DNA of 64,000 nucleotides from Leptolyngbya sp. NIES-2104 (GTDB taxonomy: Bacteria > Cyanobacteriota > Cyanobacteriia > Leptolyngbyales > Leptolyngbyaceae), in contig NZ_BBWW01000001.1 in the NCBI RefSeq assembly GCF_001485215.1, forward strand, positions 2,542,001-2,606,000. The letters run 5' to 3'. Positions within the stretch are counted from its first letter, which is position 1. Each line of letters starts with the position of its first letter. Below are positions 32,711-40,709 of the stretch, piece by piece. The notes under the pieces are model-generated. The model had not been told where the DNA came from and did no database searches. It saw nothing but the letters and a program-made list of their open reading frames with translations. A program made the translations under genes and the position numbers.

Positions 32711-32861
32711 CAATAGCAATACTAAAGAAATAAGTAAAACCTATCTATCAAAAATAATACTATTGATTTATATCCGTTGCGTAGTAAGGGTTATAGCAAT
32801 AAACGCTTGATAAATAAATGCAATATCAATAGTATTGCTATTGTATTGCTATTGATTTATA
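32711..32861. repeat. iteron-like repeats in AT-rich region
   Basis: CAATAGCAATACTA (32711-32724) recurs inverted as TAGTATTGCTATTG (32830-32843), followed at once by TATTGCTATTGAT (32844-32856). CTATTGATTTATA occurs at 32760-32772 and 32849-32861. The whole 32,657-33,163 gap is AT-rich and I see no convincing gene in it. Candidate operator, centromere or replication origin. Confidence 0.55.
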
Positions 32862-33098
32862 ACTGTAAGTGTCAGGCGGAGAGACAACCGCTTCGACGGG
32901 GTGAGCAGGACTCGCCAGAGTATCGAAGATACCAAGCCGAGAGGAAGCAGATCGGCACTACAGAACCATCACAATTCAGCACTGGCTAGGAACTTGAGTC
33001 TTAACGGATAGGGGGAGCGGTGCAAGATTCTACAAGATTTCAGCGATCGAGCTTCTGAACGAAGAAGCCGATCCGCTGGAATTTCCAGCCAATCAAAA

Positions 33099-33135
33099 AG
33101 CCGATCGCGTTGTTTGTCAGGACGTGCGATCGGCT
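33099..33135. repeat. GCCGATCG hairpin, copy 3
   Basis: AGCCGATCGC / GCGATCGGCT is a 10-bp stem with a 17-base loop, upstream of the plus-strand gene at 33164. Same core as the copies at 25854, 31461, 36071 and 37046. Confidence 0.55.
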
Positions 33136-33163
33136 CTAACCCCACTAACGAGGCATAAAACGA

Positions 33164-33538
33164 ATGTTAACATCGATCCCCCAAACTGTTTCGGCTCAAG
33201 ACGTATTGAATCCAAGCGTCAGAATCGAAACTCAGTTCGCAAGCGATCGGGCAACGTGGCGGTTGCTCAGTTTGCAAACTCGACTTAAGGCAGCCAAAAC
33301 ACCGGAGACAAGAGCGGCGATCGTCCGAGCGATTCAAGATTGCATCCGAACAATGTCCCTTTTGTACTCGGACGTTCACACGGAAGGATACCGGAGCGGC
33401 GTTGAATTCGGCAAACAGAATGCAGCATTTTACGCTCACGCTGAACAGATGAAACGCACTTTGCCACATCGAAAGATCGAAGTTCGCACCGTCGATCGCC
33501 GTCCTTGCATGGTTGTAAACGGACGCTCGATCGATTAA
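33164..33538 (+). CDS. hypothetical protein, 124 residues
   Basis: Not recognised. Helical and basic, no membrane segment; a central region (ATWRLLSLQTRLKAAKTPETRAAIVRAIQDCI) suggests a helical bundle. CGAGG about 11 bases upstream could serve as a ribosome binding site. It converges with the next gene, stops overlapping by 4 bases. A long opposite-strand frame covers the same DNA but is less protein-like. Confidence 0.45.
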   Translation: MLTSIPQTVSAQDVLNPSVRIETQFASDRATWRLLSLQTRLKAAKTPETRAAIVRAIQDCIRTMSLLYSDVHTEGYRSGVEFGKQNAAFYAHAEQMKRTLPHRKIEVRTVDRRPCMVVNGRSID

Positions 33539-33753
33539 TCGTCCTGTTTCGGCTGATTGGATTTTTCTTGTTTGCGTTTCTGCAACGCTACCCAATCAGC
33601 CACAATTCCTTCGACAAGATTGCTTAGTGTTCGTCTTTCGTTCTCAGCAAAAATTTCCAACTCATTCTTGAGTTCTGGTGGACAGGTGAACGTGACTTTT
33701 TCCGTGTTGCGTCTTGCCATTGAATCTTGAGCAATCTTGTCAGAAGTAATCAT
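33535..33753 (-). CDS. ribbon-helix-helix (CopG-like) regulator
   Basis: A 72-residue protein (61 from Met12 at 33720). The block EKVTFTCPPELKNELEIFAENERRTLSNLVEGIVADWV is a typical ribbon-helix-helix strand plus two helices. Tail is Lys/Gln-rich. It is divergent from parM across a 261-base AT-rich region, so it may regulate the partition operon. Confidence 0.65.
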   Translation of the reverse strand: MITSDKIAQDSMARRNTEKVTFTCPPELKNELEIFAENERRTLSNLVEGIVADWVALQKRKQEKSNQPKQDD

Positions 33754-34014
33754 ACCTGTTCTGAAATCCTCGAAACGCTTATTTCATCTGGTTTTCATCC
33801 TAACCGATTGAAACAGATTAAATAAGATATATCTTTTCTGATATTGTGCTAACATATTGGAGAGAAACACCACGAATCACCAATTAATCCGTTTTACGCC
33901 ACATAACGCCATTCAATCCATAGAACTAATTCATCTTTGAAAATGGCTCAAACATTGACAGCGTAACGGTTCTTTCAAGTTTTCCACTATTCGCAATCCA
34001 GGGTAATAAATGCC

Positions 34015-35085
34015 ATGAATGCCTACGAAATGCCAGCAAATCCACTAAACGCCATTAATCAATCTGAGTCCATTTCTACGACGGTTCCGATCGCCTTCGA
34101 TGTCGGAAATCATGAAATTAAGGTTGCTTACTCGAATGTAGTTTGGGTATCTGAAGCGGTTTATGCACCTGTTTTTTCATGGAAGGAAGTCGAAGATTTC
34201 AAGTACATCGATGCGAATTCCGCTCATGTCGAGTACATCGACGGCGATCGCGCTGATTTGATCGGGAAGCAGTGGATCGCCGGATCGAGTGCTTTAACCT
34301 TGCTCCCCGATCGTGCTGAACGCCTGGTGTCACGCGGCGGAAATCGCGGCAAAGTCGATTTAGGGTTGCAGATGCTACTTGCTGCAATTGCCCCACGAAT
34401 CGACGGAGAACACATGGATATTGTTCTAGTCGCATCGATGCCAGAGCTAAACGAACTCGCTCAAACTCTGAAGCCGAAACTGCTCGGAACTCACAAAGTC
34501 ATCCGCAACGGTAAGCACTTCACCGCAAACATTAAGCAAGTCGCTGTGATGCGAGAAGGTTCAGGAATGTTCGTTTATGGACGATCAAAAGAGCTTTTCT
34601 CTCTGGGTGCTGAGATTGGCACGATCGACTTAGGCGGCGGCACAACCATCACCCAAGCATTTCAATCGAACGGTAAAACCATTCCCGCAGGTCGGTTAGT
34701 TCTCGATCGCGGCGTGAATGATTTGATTGCGGCGATCGTGGCGGACAAGCGATGGTCTGGATTGATGAGCCGTACACCAGATGCCTCATTAATTCTGCAA
34801 GGAATCCGAGCGGGTAAGTTCCTGTACGGTGGTCAGAAAATCGCCTTTGAAGAGATTTACAGCGATCACCTGAAAGTTTGGATTCAAAGCACTGTGATGC
34901 CTGCAATTAAGCAGTTGTCAGCCGTACAGGACAGACTCGAAAAAGTGTTCATCATCGGGGGCGGTAGTCAGATTATCAAGAGTGCATTCGAGAAGAACCC
35001 AGACATCACTTGCTTGGGTGACGATGCACAGACCGCACACGTTCAGGGAATGTTGCTTCTTGCTCGGAGGGGAATCAATGGCTAG
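34015..35085 (+). CDS. parM: ParM/StbA-like actin-type segregation ATPase
   Basis: A 356-residue actin-fold protein. Phosphate-1 motif IAFDVGNHEIKVAY (about residues 27-40), phosphate-2 IGTIDLGGGTTITQ (about 201-214) and adenosine motif VFIIGGGSQIIKSAF (about 312-326) are all present in order. ParM filaments push plasmid copies apart during division. It is followed with an 8-base overlap by a ribbon-helix-helix gene in the ParR position. Its presence in an integrated element suggests an extrachromosomal, replicating phase. Confidence 0.88.
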   Translation: MNAYEMPANPLNAINQSESISTTVPIAFDVGNHEIKVAYSNVVWVSEAVYAPVFSWKEVEDFKYIDANSAHVEYIDGDRADLIGKQWIAGSSALTLLPDRAERLVSRGGNRGKVDLGLQMLLAAIAPRIDGEHMDIVLVASMPELNELAQTLKPKLLGTHKVIRNGKHFTANIKQVAVMREGSGMFVYGRSKELFSLGAEIGTIDLGGGTTITQAFQSNGKTIPAGRLVLDRGVNDLIAAIVADKRWSGLMSRTPDASLILQGIRAGKFLYGGQKIAFEEIYSDHLKVWIQSTVMPAIKQLSAVQDRLEKVFIIGGGSQIIKSAFEKNPDITCLGDDAQTAHVQGMLLLARRGING

Positions 35086-35329
35086 ACCACGAACCGGAAA
35101 AGGAGAACGGGTTGTGATTGATTCGCTGTATGTCGAAGAACTAAGAGCGATCGCAGATTCCGAGATGTTCCCGTCGATCGGAGCGGTGGTAAACAATGCG
35201 CTCCGTGAATGGTTGAAGTGTCGATCGGGTGAGCCATGCAGCACCGTTTCTAAGCTGCAAGATGTTGCACCGATTCAAGCAAAACAGGGTGTATCGCTAG
35301 ATGTTGATTTTCAAATGGAGACAATCTAA
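35078..35329 (+). CDS. ParR-like ribbon-helix-helix adaptor
   Basis: An 83-residue protein whose ATG (35078) lies inside the end of parM after a GGAGGGG stretch, so it is translationally coupled. ERVVIDSLYVEELRAIADSEMFPSIGAVVNNALREWL fits a ribbon-helix-helix domain. By position and fold it is the likely ParR partner that ties ParM filaments to a DNA centromere. The reading frame is open further upstream within parM, but the coupled ATG is preferred. Confidence 0.65.
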   Translation: MARPRTGKGERVVIDSLYVEELRAIADSEMFPSIGAVVNNALREWLKCRSGEPCSTVSKLQDVAPIQAKQGVSLDVDFQMETI

Positions 35330-35598
35330 TGCAAGTTTTTCTTTCAGCCAAGACTACCGCATACCTAAACTTTCTGGTTGCGTCAGGTGTTTATCACGAT
35401 GTCGAAGAGGCTGTTAATTTCATTCTTGAACATGACGCAGACACAACGATCGCAAGCTTCGACTTTCCTAACAGAATTCAATCTTGTGGAGAAACAGAGG
35501 TACTTCAAGAGCAAACAGCACAGAAGCAACTCCATCCGGAATCATCAGACAGCCTCAATGATTTGTCTGAAGCCTACGACTGGTCAGCTTACCCATAA
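35329..35598 (+). CDS. hypothetical protein, third gene of parM operon
   Basis: An 89-residue protein starting by TAATG overlap with the ParR-like gene. The first 36 residues (MQVFLSAKTTAYLNFLVASGVYHDVEEAVNFILEHD) resemble another ribbon-helix-helix or its dimer partner; the rest is acidic and polar. Not recognised; coupling implies a role with the partition pair. Confidence 0.5.
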   Translation: MQVFLSAKTTAYLNFLVASGVYHDVEEAVNFILEHDADTTIASFDFPNRIQSCGETEVLQEQTAQKQLHPESSDSLNDLSEAYDWSAYP

Positions 35599-35735
35599 TG
35601 CTGACTAATCATCACCTTAAAATCAAGTCTGAAGCGTTCAGACCACTGGCGATCGTTCGGATTCAGCACAATCAAACACTGCTCGAAAAATACGATCGCC
35701 TGTCCTATCAAGCTTTGCTCAGATTGCATCGATAG
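35598..35735 (+). CDS. hypothetical 45-residue protein, fourth gene of parM operon
   Basis: Begins by TAATG overlap with the stop of the previous gene and ends TAG at 35733-35735. Translation MLTNHHLKIKSEAFRPLAIV then ...LLEKYDRLSYQALLRLHR is basic and helical. Too short to classify; called because of the exact start-stop coupling that links all four genes from parM. Confidence 0.4.
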   Translation: MLTNHHLKIKSEAFRPLAIVRIQHNQTLLEKYDRLSYQALLRLHR

Positions 35736-35799
35736 TTCCCCAAGATACTCAGGCTAGACGAGTCAAAACACAATCACCGTAACGTTTTGGCTTAGTTAC

Positions 35800-36060
35800 A
35801 TGGAAACGAATTTAGTTCTACAACAGACGATCGCAAGCTTCTTCAACGTTGAACAATCCCGAATCAGCATCGAGAGCGATCGAGCGCTCATCCAATGTGA
35901 TGACGATGCACAGATTTACGAAGCTCAAGAGAGATGGAGTGACGCATCGTATTTATTTGGCGATCGCCTGAGATACATCGTCATCCAGTGCGGCGACTAT
36001 AAACGCACACTGCCACTGAATCTCAAAATTTGGACATCTGGACAATTGGTGAAGCCGTAG
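35800..36060 (+). CDS. hypothetical protein, 86 residues
   Basis: Not recognised. A small mixed alpha/beta protein with two cysteines (IQCDD, VIQCGDY) and no membrane segment. It follows the parM chain on the same strand and is followed by hairpin copy 4. Codon and residue composition are protein-like. Confidence 0.45.
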   Translation: METNLVLQQTIASFFNVEQSRISIESDRALIQCDDDAQIYEAQERWSDASYLFGDRLRYIVIQCGDYKRTLPLNLKIWTSGQLVKP

Positions 36061-36070
36061 CAGCAAAAAA

Positions 36071-36113
36071 GCCGATCGCTCTCAGCCTGTGACGGGAATG
36101 AAAAGCGATCGGC
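36071..36113. repeat. GCCGATCG hairpin, copy 4
   Basis: GCCGATCGCT / AGCGATCGGC is a 10-bp stem with a 23-base loop, preceded by an A6 tract, directly after the gene ending at 36060. Confidence 0.55.
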
Positions 36114-36142
36114 AGGTTCAAAAAAAATGACATGAGGTAATT

Positions 36143-36295
36143 ATGGCTCAATTTTCTCTGCGATCGATGCTTGTAGCACTTGTGGCACTTGTATTAGGAG
36201 CTTATTCGGCACTGGCAATCATTCGTCATACAGAGAGCAAATCGCAGATTCCCCCAGACAGACCACTGATCACCGATTTCGATTCAAAACGATAG
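36143..36295 (+). CDS. single-span membrane peptide, 50 residues
   Basis: Starts ATG at 36143 with GAGG 6 bases upstream. One hydrophobic helix (MLVALVALVLGAYSALAII) follows a short N-terminus; the tail is polar and Pro-rich (SQIPPDRPLITD). Not recognised. A small membrane protein just ahead of a larger soluble unknown gene. Confidence 0.5.
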   Translation: MAQFSLRSMLVALVALVLGAYSALAIIRHTESKSQIPPDRPLITDFDSKR

Positions 36296-36307
36296 GAACT
36301 TTTCGAC

Positions 36308-37039
36308 ATGACTAAAGGATTTCAGTCAACCGACGAAACCAAGATCGCGATCGTGATTAAACGACTTGCACCCGCAGCAAAACGAGAAGATTACGATGCT
36401 CTGAATCAAGGCATTCTCAAAATGGTCGAGCGTCACGGCGGTGAAGTTGTAGAGCAAGCAATGATTCGCATGATCGATGATTTTCCATTCGTCCGACAAA
36501 AGGCAATTGAAAATCTACCCGATGATCAAAAGCAAATGTTCAACGCTGAGGCAGTCGCGATCATTGCTGGACTTCTGGAAGAGTCAGGCTTACGACTCGA
36601 AGATCATATTCGTTATGGCGATCGTGGCATTGCTCTAACTCATGAGGCGATTCGAGCAATTGCCAATACTGGATGCCCCAATGCTTCGGACTTTGGAATC
36701 GGGAACGAGAGCTTAGAAGGAATCGGCATCGATCGCGCTCCATTCATGCACCCACTGACAGAAACATTCCAGCACAACGGCGAGGATTACGTTAACAGTT
36801 GGGGACTGGCATCAATGACGATCAATTCAGTCCTGAACTGGCTTGATGAGCCACCGGACAATCCTGAAACGCCACGATCGTTTATTGCCGATTGCGTCTC
36901 GCGAGTCGCTCCCACCGTGGATTTAGAAGCAATGCTGTTTCGTGCCAGATACGACGATCGAGCACTGATGAAGCTTGCATCTTATGTAGAGTCAGGATTT
37001 AACGCGATCGCTCAAAAGGCGGTTGATGACCGTAAGTAG
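36308..37039 (+). CDS. hypothetical protein, 243 residues
   Basis: Not recognised. Soluble and largely helical, with no membrane segment and no obvious enzyme motif; acidic overall. AGGAA lies 11 bases upstream of the ATG. It lies 12 bases after the small membrane peptide, probably in one transcript, and is followed by hairpin copy 5. Confidence 0.55.
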   Translation: MTKGFQSTDETKIAIVIKRLAPAAKREDYDALNQGILKMVERHGGEVVEQAMIRMIDDFPFVRQKAIENLPDDQKQMFNAEAVAIIAGLLEESGLRLEDHIRYGDRGIALTHEAIRAIANTGCPNASDFGIGNESLEGIGIDRAPFMHPLTETFQHNGEDYVNSWGLASMTINSVLNWLDEPPDNPETPRSFIADCVSRVAPTVDLEAMLFRARYDDRALMKLASYVESGFNAIAQKAVDDRK

Positions 37040-37045
37040 ACGAAA

Positions 37046-37084
37046 TGCCGATCGCTTTGCCGTAGGAAAGTTCAGCGATCGGCA
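37046..37084. repeat. GCCGATCG hairpin, copy 5
   Basis: TGCCGATCGCT / AGCGATCGGCA is an 11-bp stem with a 17-base loop, immediately after the stop of the 243-residue gene. Confidence 0.55.
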
Positions 37085-37121
37085 CTATCCCACAAATTCA
37101 CCATTTGGAGATTCCAACATT

Positions 37122-37472
37122 ATGACCACGAAACATAGCTCGATCAGCTATTACGGCACGTCGAATCAGTCAGCACTCAAAGCATTGATTGACGAGTACG
37201 GCGATCGCCTGCAAATTCTGACCGCATCCGAGAAGTTTGCTCTACTGCTTCAAGTCACCGATTGGCAGTATCACGACACGATTTCGCAGGAAAGAGGCGA
37301 CGAAGAAATCTCGCTACAAGAGCACATCAATGATGCGTTCATCATTCCTAACGACTCGGACGCATTCAGCGCGATCGAGCTTCTTGCTCAGAACCAGATT
37401 TCGAGCGATGAAGCACTCGACTTGATGAATGCACTGATTCAGCAATTGAAAGAAGGGGTTTATCTGCAATGA
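37122..37472 (+). CDS. hypothetical protein, 116 residues
   Basis: Not recognised. Soluble and acidic; central block LTASEKFALLLQVTDWQYHDTIS then a helical C-terminus. GGAG lies 9 bases upstream of this ATG; the frame is open back to 37023 but without a ribosome binding site. The next gene starts within its stop (ATGA). Confidence 0.5.
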   Translation: MTTKHSSISYYGTSNQSALKALIDEYGDRLQILTASEKFALLLQVTDWQYHDTISQERGDEEISLQEHINDAFIIPNDSDAFSAIELLAQNQISSDEALDLMNALIQQLKEGVYLQ

Positions 37473-37612
37473 CCCCAGAGCAACGAAACGATTTAATCGG
37501 TGCAATTCTTGTCGCGATCGCGGTTTTGTATCTAGCTCCAATTCTTCCAGCCGCGATCGACTTTCTCGCAGTCCGCATCCATCAAGACTTTGTGCAAGGG
37601 AGGGAGAAATGA
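37469..37612 (+). CDS. single-span membrane protein, 47 residues
   Basis: Starts by ATGA overlap with the previous gene and ends by ATGA overlap with the next. LIGAILVAIAVLYLAPILPAAIDFLAV is one membrane helix; the tail is charged. Not recognised; its exact coupling on both sides supports it as a real gene in a membrane-protein operon. Confidence 0.55.
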   Translation: MTPEQRNDLIGAILVAIAVLYLAPILPAAIDFLAVRIHQDFVQGREK

Positions 37613-38022
37613 GCCTAAATCTTCCGCTCAAATGGCAAGTTCCCGCACTGGGCGCGATCCTTGCCGCTACGACATTACCACTCGCCATCACACTCTATCG
37701 GCAGTCCAATGCTCAATTAGAGCAACGCAACACGATCGAGCAACAAACTGCAACCGTGGCAGAAAACGAACGAATCGCACTCGATCGCGCTCGTCGTTGC
37801 TTGCTCATCAATGAACGTTATCCGCTCGTCGAAGGCAATAACGCCTGGTATGACCCAACCAACCGCAAAGATAAGCGACTGTTGCCATCGGGCACAGCGT
37901 TATGCAGCGCGGCATCTGGCTACACCGCAGAAGTCGATTATCTCGGCACTGTGAAAAACATCCGACAAGCCCCGATCGAGAAAATCACCCAAGTACTAAG
38001 ACAACGAGGATTAATCCGATGA
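37609..38022 (+). CDS. membrane-anchored hypothetical protein, 137 residues
   Basis: One N-terminal membrane helix (residues 10-27, QVPALGAILAATTLPLAI), then a coiled-coil stretch (NAQLEQRNTIEQQTATVAENE), then an extracytoplasmic-type domain with two cysteines (RRCLLINERYP, TALCSAAS). Begins with GGGAG upstream and ATGA coupling. Not recognised. May be an envelope component working with the ATPase downstream. Confidence 0.55.
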   Translation: MSLNLPLKWQVPALGAILAATTLPLAITLYRQSNAQLEQRNTIEQQTATVAENERIALDRARRCLLINERYPLVEGNNAWYDPTNRKDKRLLPSGTALCSAASGYTAEVDYLGTVKNIRQAPIEKITQVLRQRGLIR

Positions 38023-38780
38023 AACCTACCGGAAAAACTGAACCCGTCCACACTGGAAACAACGAATTCGATAACAATCGATTTAAGCCCAAGTCCGCAA
38101 ATGACAAGCCCGAAAAGTCAGTCGGTATCGATGCCGGGGCACATCTCGGAGACGCGATCGAGAAACTCGCAAGCATCTTGCTCAGTCCATCGGTGATGAT
38201 GACAGCGGGTTATATTGGCGCGGGTGTTTGTTTAGCGATCGGCATTCATGCTTATGGTCGATTGCTCATTCCAGCACTAGCGGGAAGTCTACCGATTCCG
38301 TTTGACTTTGCTTCTGGAGTTGCTTTATCCGTTGTGTTGGGCGCGGGATTGCAACTGCTCGAAATCTTCCCGCGACTCGATACTTACTTCCCCGGTATGG
38401 CTGAACGGTTAGCGGTGAAACTGAAACTTTCCCCAGTGGCACAACCGAAAGCCGATCGCAACTCTCCTTCATTGCTTCCACAAGCGGTGGATATGGCGAA
38501 ACGTAGCTCTGAGCGACTGTTTAAGGATATGCAAGGGGCATCTGCGATCGCTTACGGAATTGAGGTTATCGGTGCATTGTGGGCATTCCAAATTTTCACA
38601 AATGGTGTTCTGAATGTTCCCGGCATCATCGGGGCGATCATTGCGGTTGTCGGATTTGAAATCTGTCTGAAGTTCTCTAGCTGGATGAAGCAATTGCGGC
38701 TCACTGCTCGGCAGTCTCGACACTACCGGGAACATCAGCGCAGATTGAGAGCCGAAGCTGCTCAAGATTTGCAGAAATAA
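38019..38780 (+). CDS. multi-span membrane protein, 253 residues
   Basis: Starts by ATGA overlap (38019). A hydrophilic N-terminus of about 45 residues, then three or four hydrophobic segments (about 60-85, 93-113, 182-202 and 205-225), then a basic C-terminal tail (RQSRHYREHQRRLRAEAAQ). Not recognised. It ends the coupled chain and is followed by a hairpin, then the ATPase gene. Position suggests a membrane partner of the ATPase. Confidence 0.6.
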   Translation: MKPTGKTEPVHTGNNEFDNNRFKPKSANDKPEKSVGIDAGAHLGDAIEKLASILLSPSVMMTAGYIGAGVCLAIGIHAYGRLLIPALAGSLPIPFDFASGVALSVVLGAGLQLLEIFPRLDTYFPGMAERLAVKLKLSPVAQPKADRNSPSLLPQAVDMAKRSSERLFKDMQGASAIAYGIEVIGALWAFQIFTNGVLNVPGIIGAIIAVVGFEICLKFSSWMKQLRLTARQSRHYREHQRRLRAEAAQDLQK

Positions 38781-38782
38781 TC

Positions 38783-38818
38783 AGAAGCCCTAGAGATGGC
38801 TGTCTCTAGGGCGCTTCT
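38783..38818 (+). terminator. hairpin between membrane-protein operon and ATPase gene
   Basis: CCCTAGAGA/TCTCTAGGG is a perfect 9-bp stem with a 6-base loop, extended outward by AGAAG/CTTCT. No T-run follows, so it may attenuate or stabilise rather than end transcription. Confidence 0.45.
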
Positions 38819-38849
38819 CAGTTGATCAAGTTTTAGGAGTAATCAACCG

Positions 38850-40571
38850 ATGGGATCTAATCTAACCCGGTACAACCAAACGAGTAGCGATCGTGCCACC
38901 GCATCTCATGACGAATCACTATTCGGGCACTATGTCGAAGAATGCGGCTGGACAGTGAAAGAGACGTTAGAAAATCTCGCGCCGATCGCGAAACAGACCT
39001 ACGCTCAAACGGTTTCAGTCGCATCTAGCTCGAAGTGGTTAGCGGTTGCAGGCGGAATCATTGGATTGCTCGGAGGTGGGACGGTTGGCTTAATTGGTGC
39101 GTTACCACTGGGCGCGGCTGCATTAGCTTTCTTTGCTTACCGAGAGGCGAATCAGTGCATTTCTCGTAGGGAAATTGAGCTTAGAGCATTAAAGCAATGT
39201 CCCCAACTTCTAGACCTACTGTATGGTTGCCATCTCAAAGGAGTTGAGGCAAAAAACCTAATCGCAGCATGGGACATCTTTCTAGACAATTACGAAGAAT
39301 CTGGTAGTGCTGACGCGAATCTGATGGCGCGTGAGTATTTGCGGGTTCTAGATGGGTTGTGCTTCACCATTGATCAGGGTGGAGGTGTTCCAATGCCTCA
39401 AGAATTGCCAGAAAAACAACCTGCTCGGATTCAAACACAACTTGGAGAACAAAGCGCGATCGAGGTTCCTGTACAAACATCAAACTGGAATGATTCACCC
39501 GCTCAGGCTCCGGTAGATACCATCCAGCAAGTTAAAGCAGTTTGCGATCGCAATAACTCTTTCTACATTGCAGGCTCAAAAGGCAGTGGTAAGGGAATGT
39601 TTGCAGCGAATCTACTGCGATGGAAGCTGGATCAATTTCCCAACGCGATCGCGCTCATCCTTGACCCCAAAGGCGACTTAAAAGAATCAGGCTATTGGCA
39701 GCACGATCGCATCAAACATTTTTCATTTAAGGGAATTGCACTAAGCAGTGCTGACTACGAGAAGAGAGTGATCGAGTTTCTGACAGAAGCGCGTAACTTG
39801 GTTTCTCAGGCTGATGTCACCCGTGGGATGAGATTGTTTCTCGTACTGGATGAAATGCTCACGGTGAAAGAGTCTGTTTCGGACAAATTATTTGCAGAGT
39901 TCCGACGATTCGGAGTTTCAGCAATCAGCACCGGAGACAGTGAAGGCATCCACTTGATCGCCATCACTCAGTCATTCAATGCGGGTGATTCTTTTGGTTC
40001 TGATGAAGTGCTGAAGAACTTTACTCAAGTGGGATTCTTCAGACAAGACGAATACCAACGGGCAAAGAAACTGATTCAGTACGGCAGATCAAATTCTGAA
40101 TCATTAACCTCTGCCGAATTCAATCAGATGGTAAGTCAGTCTCCAGTCGATCGTGTGATGTCGATCGCGGGTGAATTTATCCCAACTCCCAAGCTTGAAA
40201 ACTACTCTGCTTACGATCGCGACTCTGGCAAAGTCATCAAACAAATGCCGATCGGAAGCAATCCAAGTGAAGGCGATTTACTTGCTGATCAACTCAAGAA
40301 CGAAGTGGCTAAACGAACGGTTCAAGTCACAAATCAAGAAAATGATTTAACCGAAGCGATCGTTAAGTTAATTCGTGAGCAGAAAGACAATGAAGGATGG
40401 ATTAGTACAAGAGACATCTTGAGATCTGTTAACAAGTTATTTCCGGGCACAACTTCAGGCGATATCGAAGGACGTTGCCGTACACTTGCTCATGTTCACC
40501 CTACTAAGTTTGAGTTTCGCATCGTTCAAGGAAAGGGAAGTCCATCGAAGCAGGTTCGAGCGATTAACTAA
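38850..40571 (+). CDS. FtsK/HerA-superfamily membrane ATPase (TraB- or coupling-protein-like)
   Basis: A 573-residue protein. Two membrane helices at about residues 62-98, Walker A AGSKGSGKG at 241-249, LDPKGDL at 271-277 (typical after strand 2 of VirD4/HerA proteins), Walker B LFLVLDE at 329-335 and AITQSFN near 371. The C-terminal 85 residues (from ISTRDILRSVNKLFPGTT) look like a winged helix. Members pump DNA across membranes. With no relaxase in the element, transfer of double-stranded DNA as by actinobacterial TraB is a plausible role. An array of GACACTT repeats starts 18 bases after the stop. Confidence 0.75.
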   Translation: MGSNLTRYNQTSSDRATASHDESLFGHYVEECGWTVKETLENLAPIAKQTYAQTVSVASSSKWLAVAGGIIGLLGGGTVGLIGALPLGAAALAFFAYREANQCISRREIELRALKQCPQLLDLLYGCHLKGVEAKNLIAAWDIFLDNYEESGSADANLMAREYLRVLDGLCFTIDQGGGVPMPQELPEKQPARIQTQLGEQSAIEVPVQTSNWNDSPAQAPVDTIQQVKAVCDRNNSFYIAGSKGSGKGMFAANLLRWKLDQFPNAIALILDPKGDLKESGYWQHDRIKHFSFKGIALSSADYEKRVIEFLTEARNLVSQADVTRGMRLFLVLDEMLTVKESVSDKLFAEFRRFGVSAISTGDSEGIHLIAITQSFNAGDSFGSDEVLKNFTQVGFFRQDEYQRAKKLIQYGRSNSESLTSAEFNQMVSQSPVDRVMSIAGEFIPTPKLENYSAYDRDSGKVIKQMPIGSNPSEGDLLADQLKNEVAKRTVQVTNQENDLTEAIVKLIREQKDNEGWISTRDILRSVNKLFPGTTSGDIEGRCRTLAHVHPTKFEFRIVQGKGSPSKQVRAIN

Positions 40572-40589
40572 CATTAACTGCATCTCGCT

Positions 40590-40709
40590 AAGTGTCATCC
40601 GCTAAAGTGTCTTAAGTGTCTCCAGAAGCCTGAAATAGTGTCACTGACACTTAGGACACTTTCCGCGACACTTTCCGCGACACTTAAGGGGGACACTTAC
40701 AGGACACTT
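40590..40709. repeat. array of ten GACACTT/AAGTGTC heptamers
   Basis: AAGTGTC at 40590, 40605 and 40614; TAGTGTC at 40636; GACACTT at 40646, 40655, 40667, 40679, 40692 and 40703. The last five are spaced 9-13 bp, close to a helical turn. AGTGTCA-C-TGACACT (40637-40651) forms a perfect inverted pair. The array fills the gap after the FtsK-like gene. It may be a recognition site for that ATPase, an iteron origin or an operator. Confidence 0.75.

Noticed and set aside
32777-32989. A 70-residue plus-strand frame in the repeat region
   Set aside because: It is largely translation of AT-rich repeats, with no ribosome binding site and no protein-like pattern.
40590-40709. CRISPR array
   Set aside because: The repeats are only 7 bp, occur in both orientations and have no spacer-length regularity. 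No cas gene is present. I saw no CRISPR array in the window.
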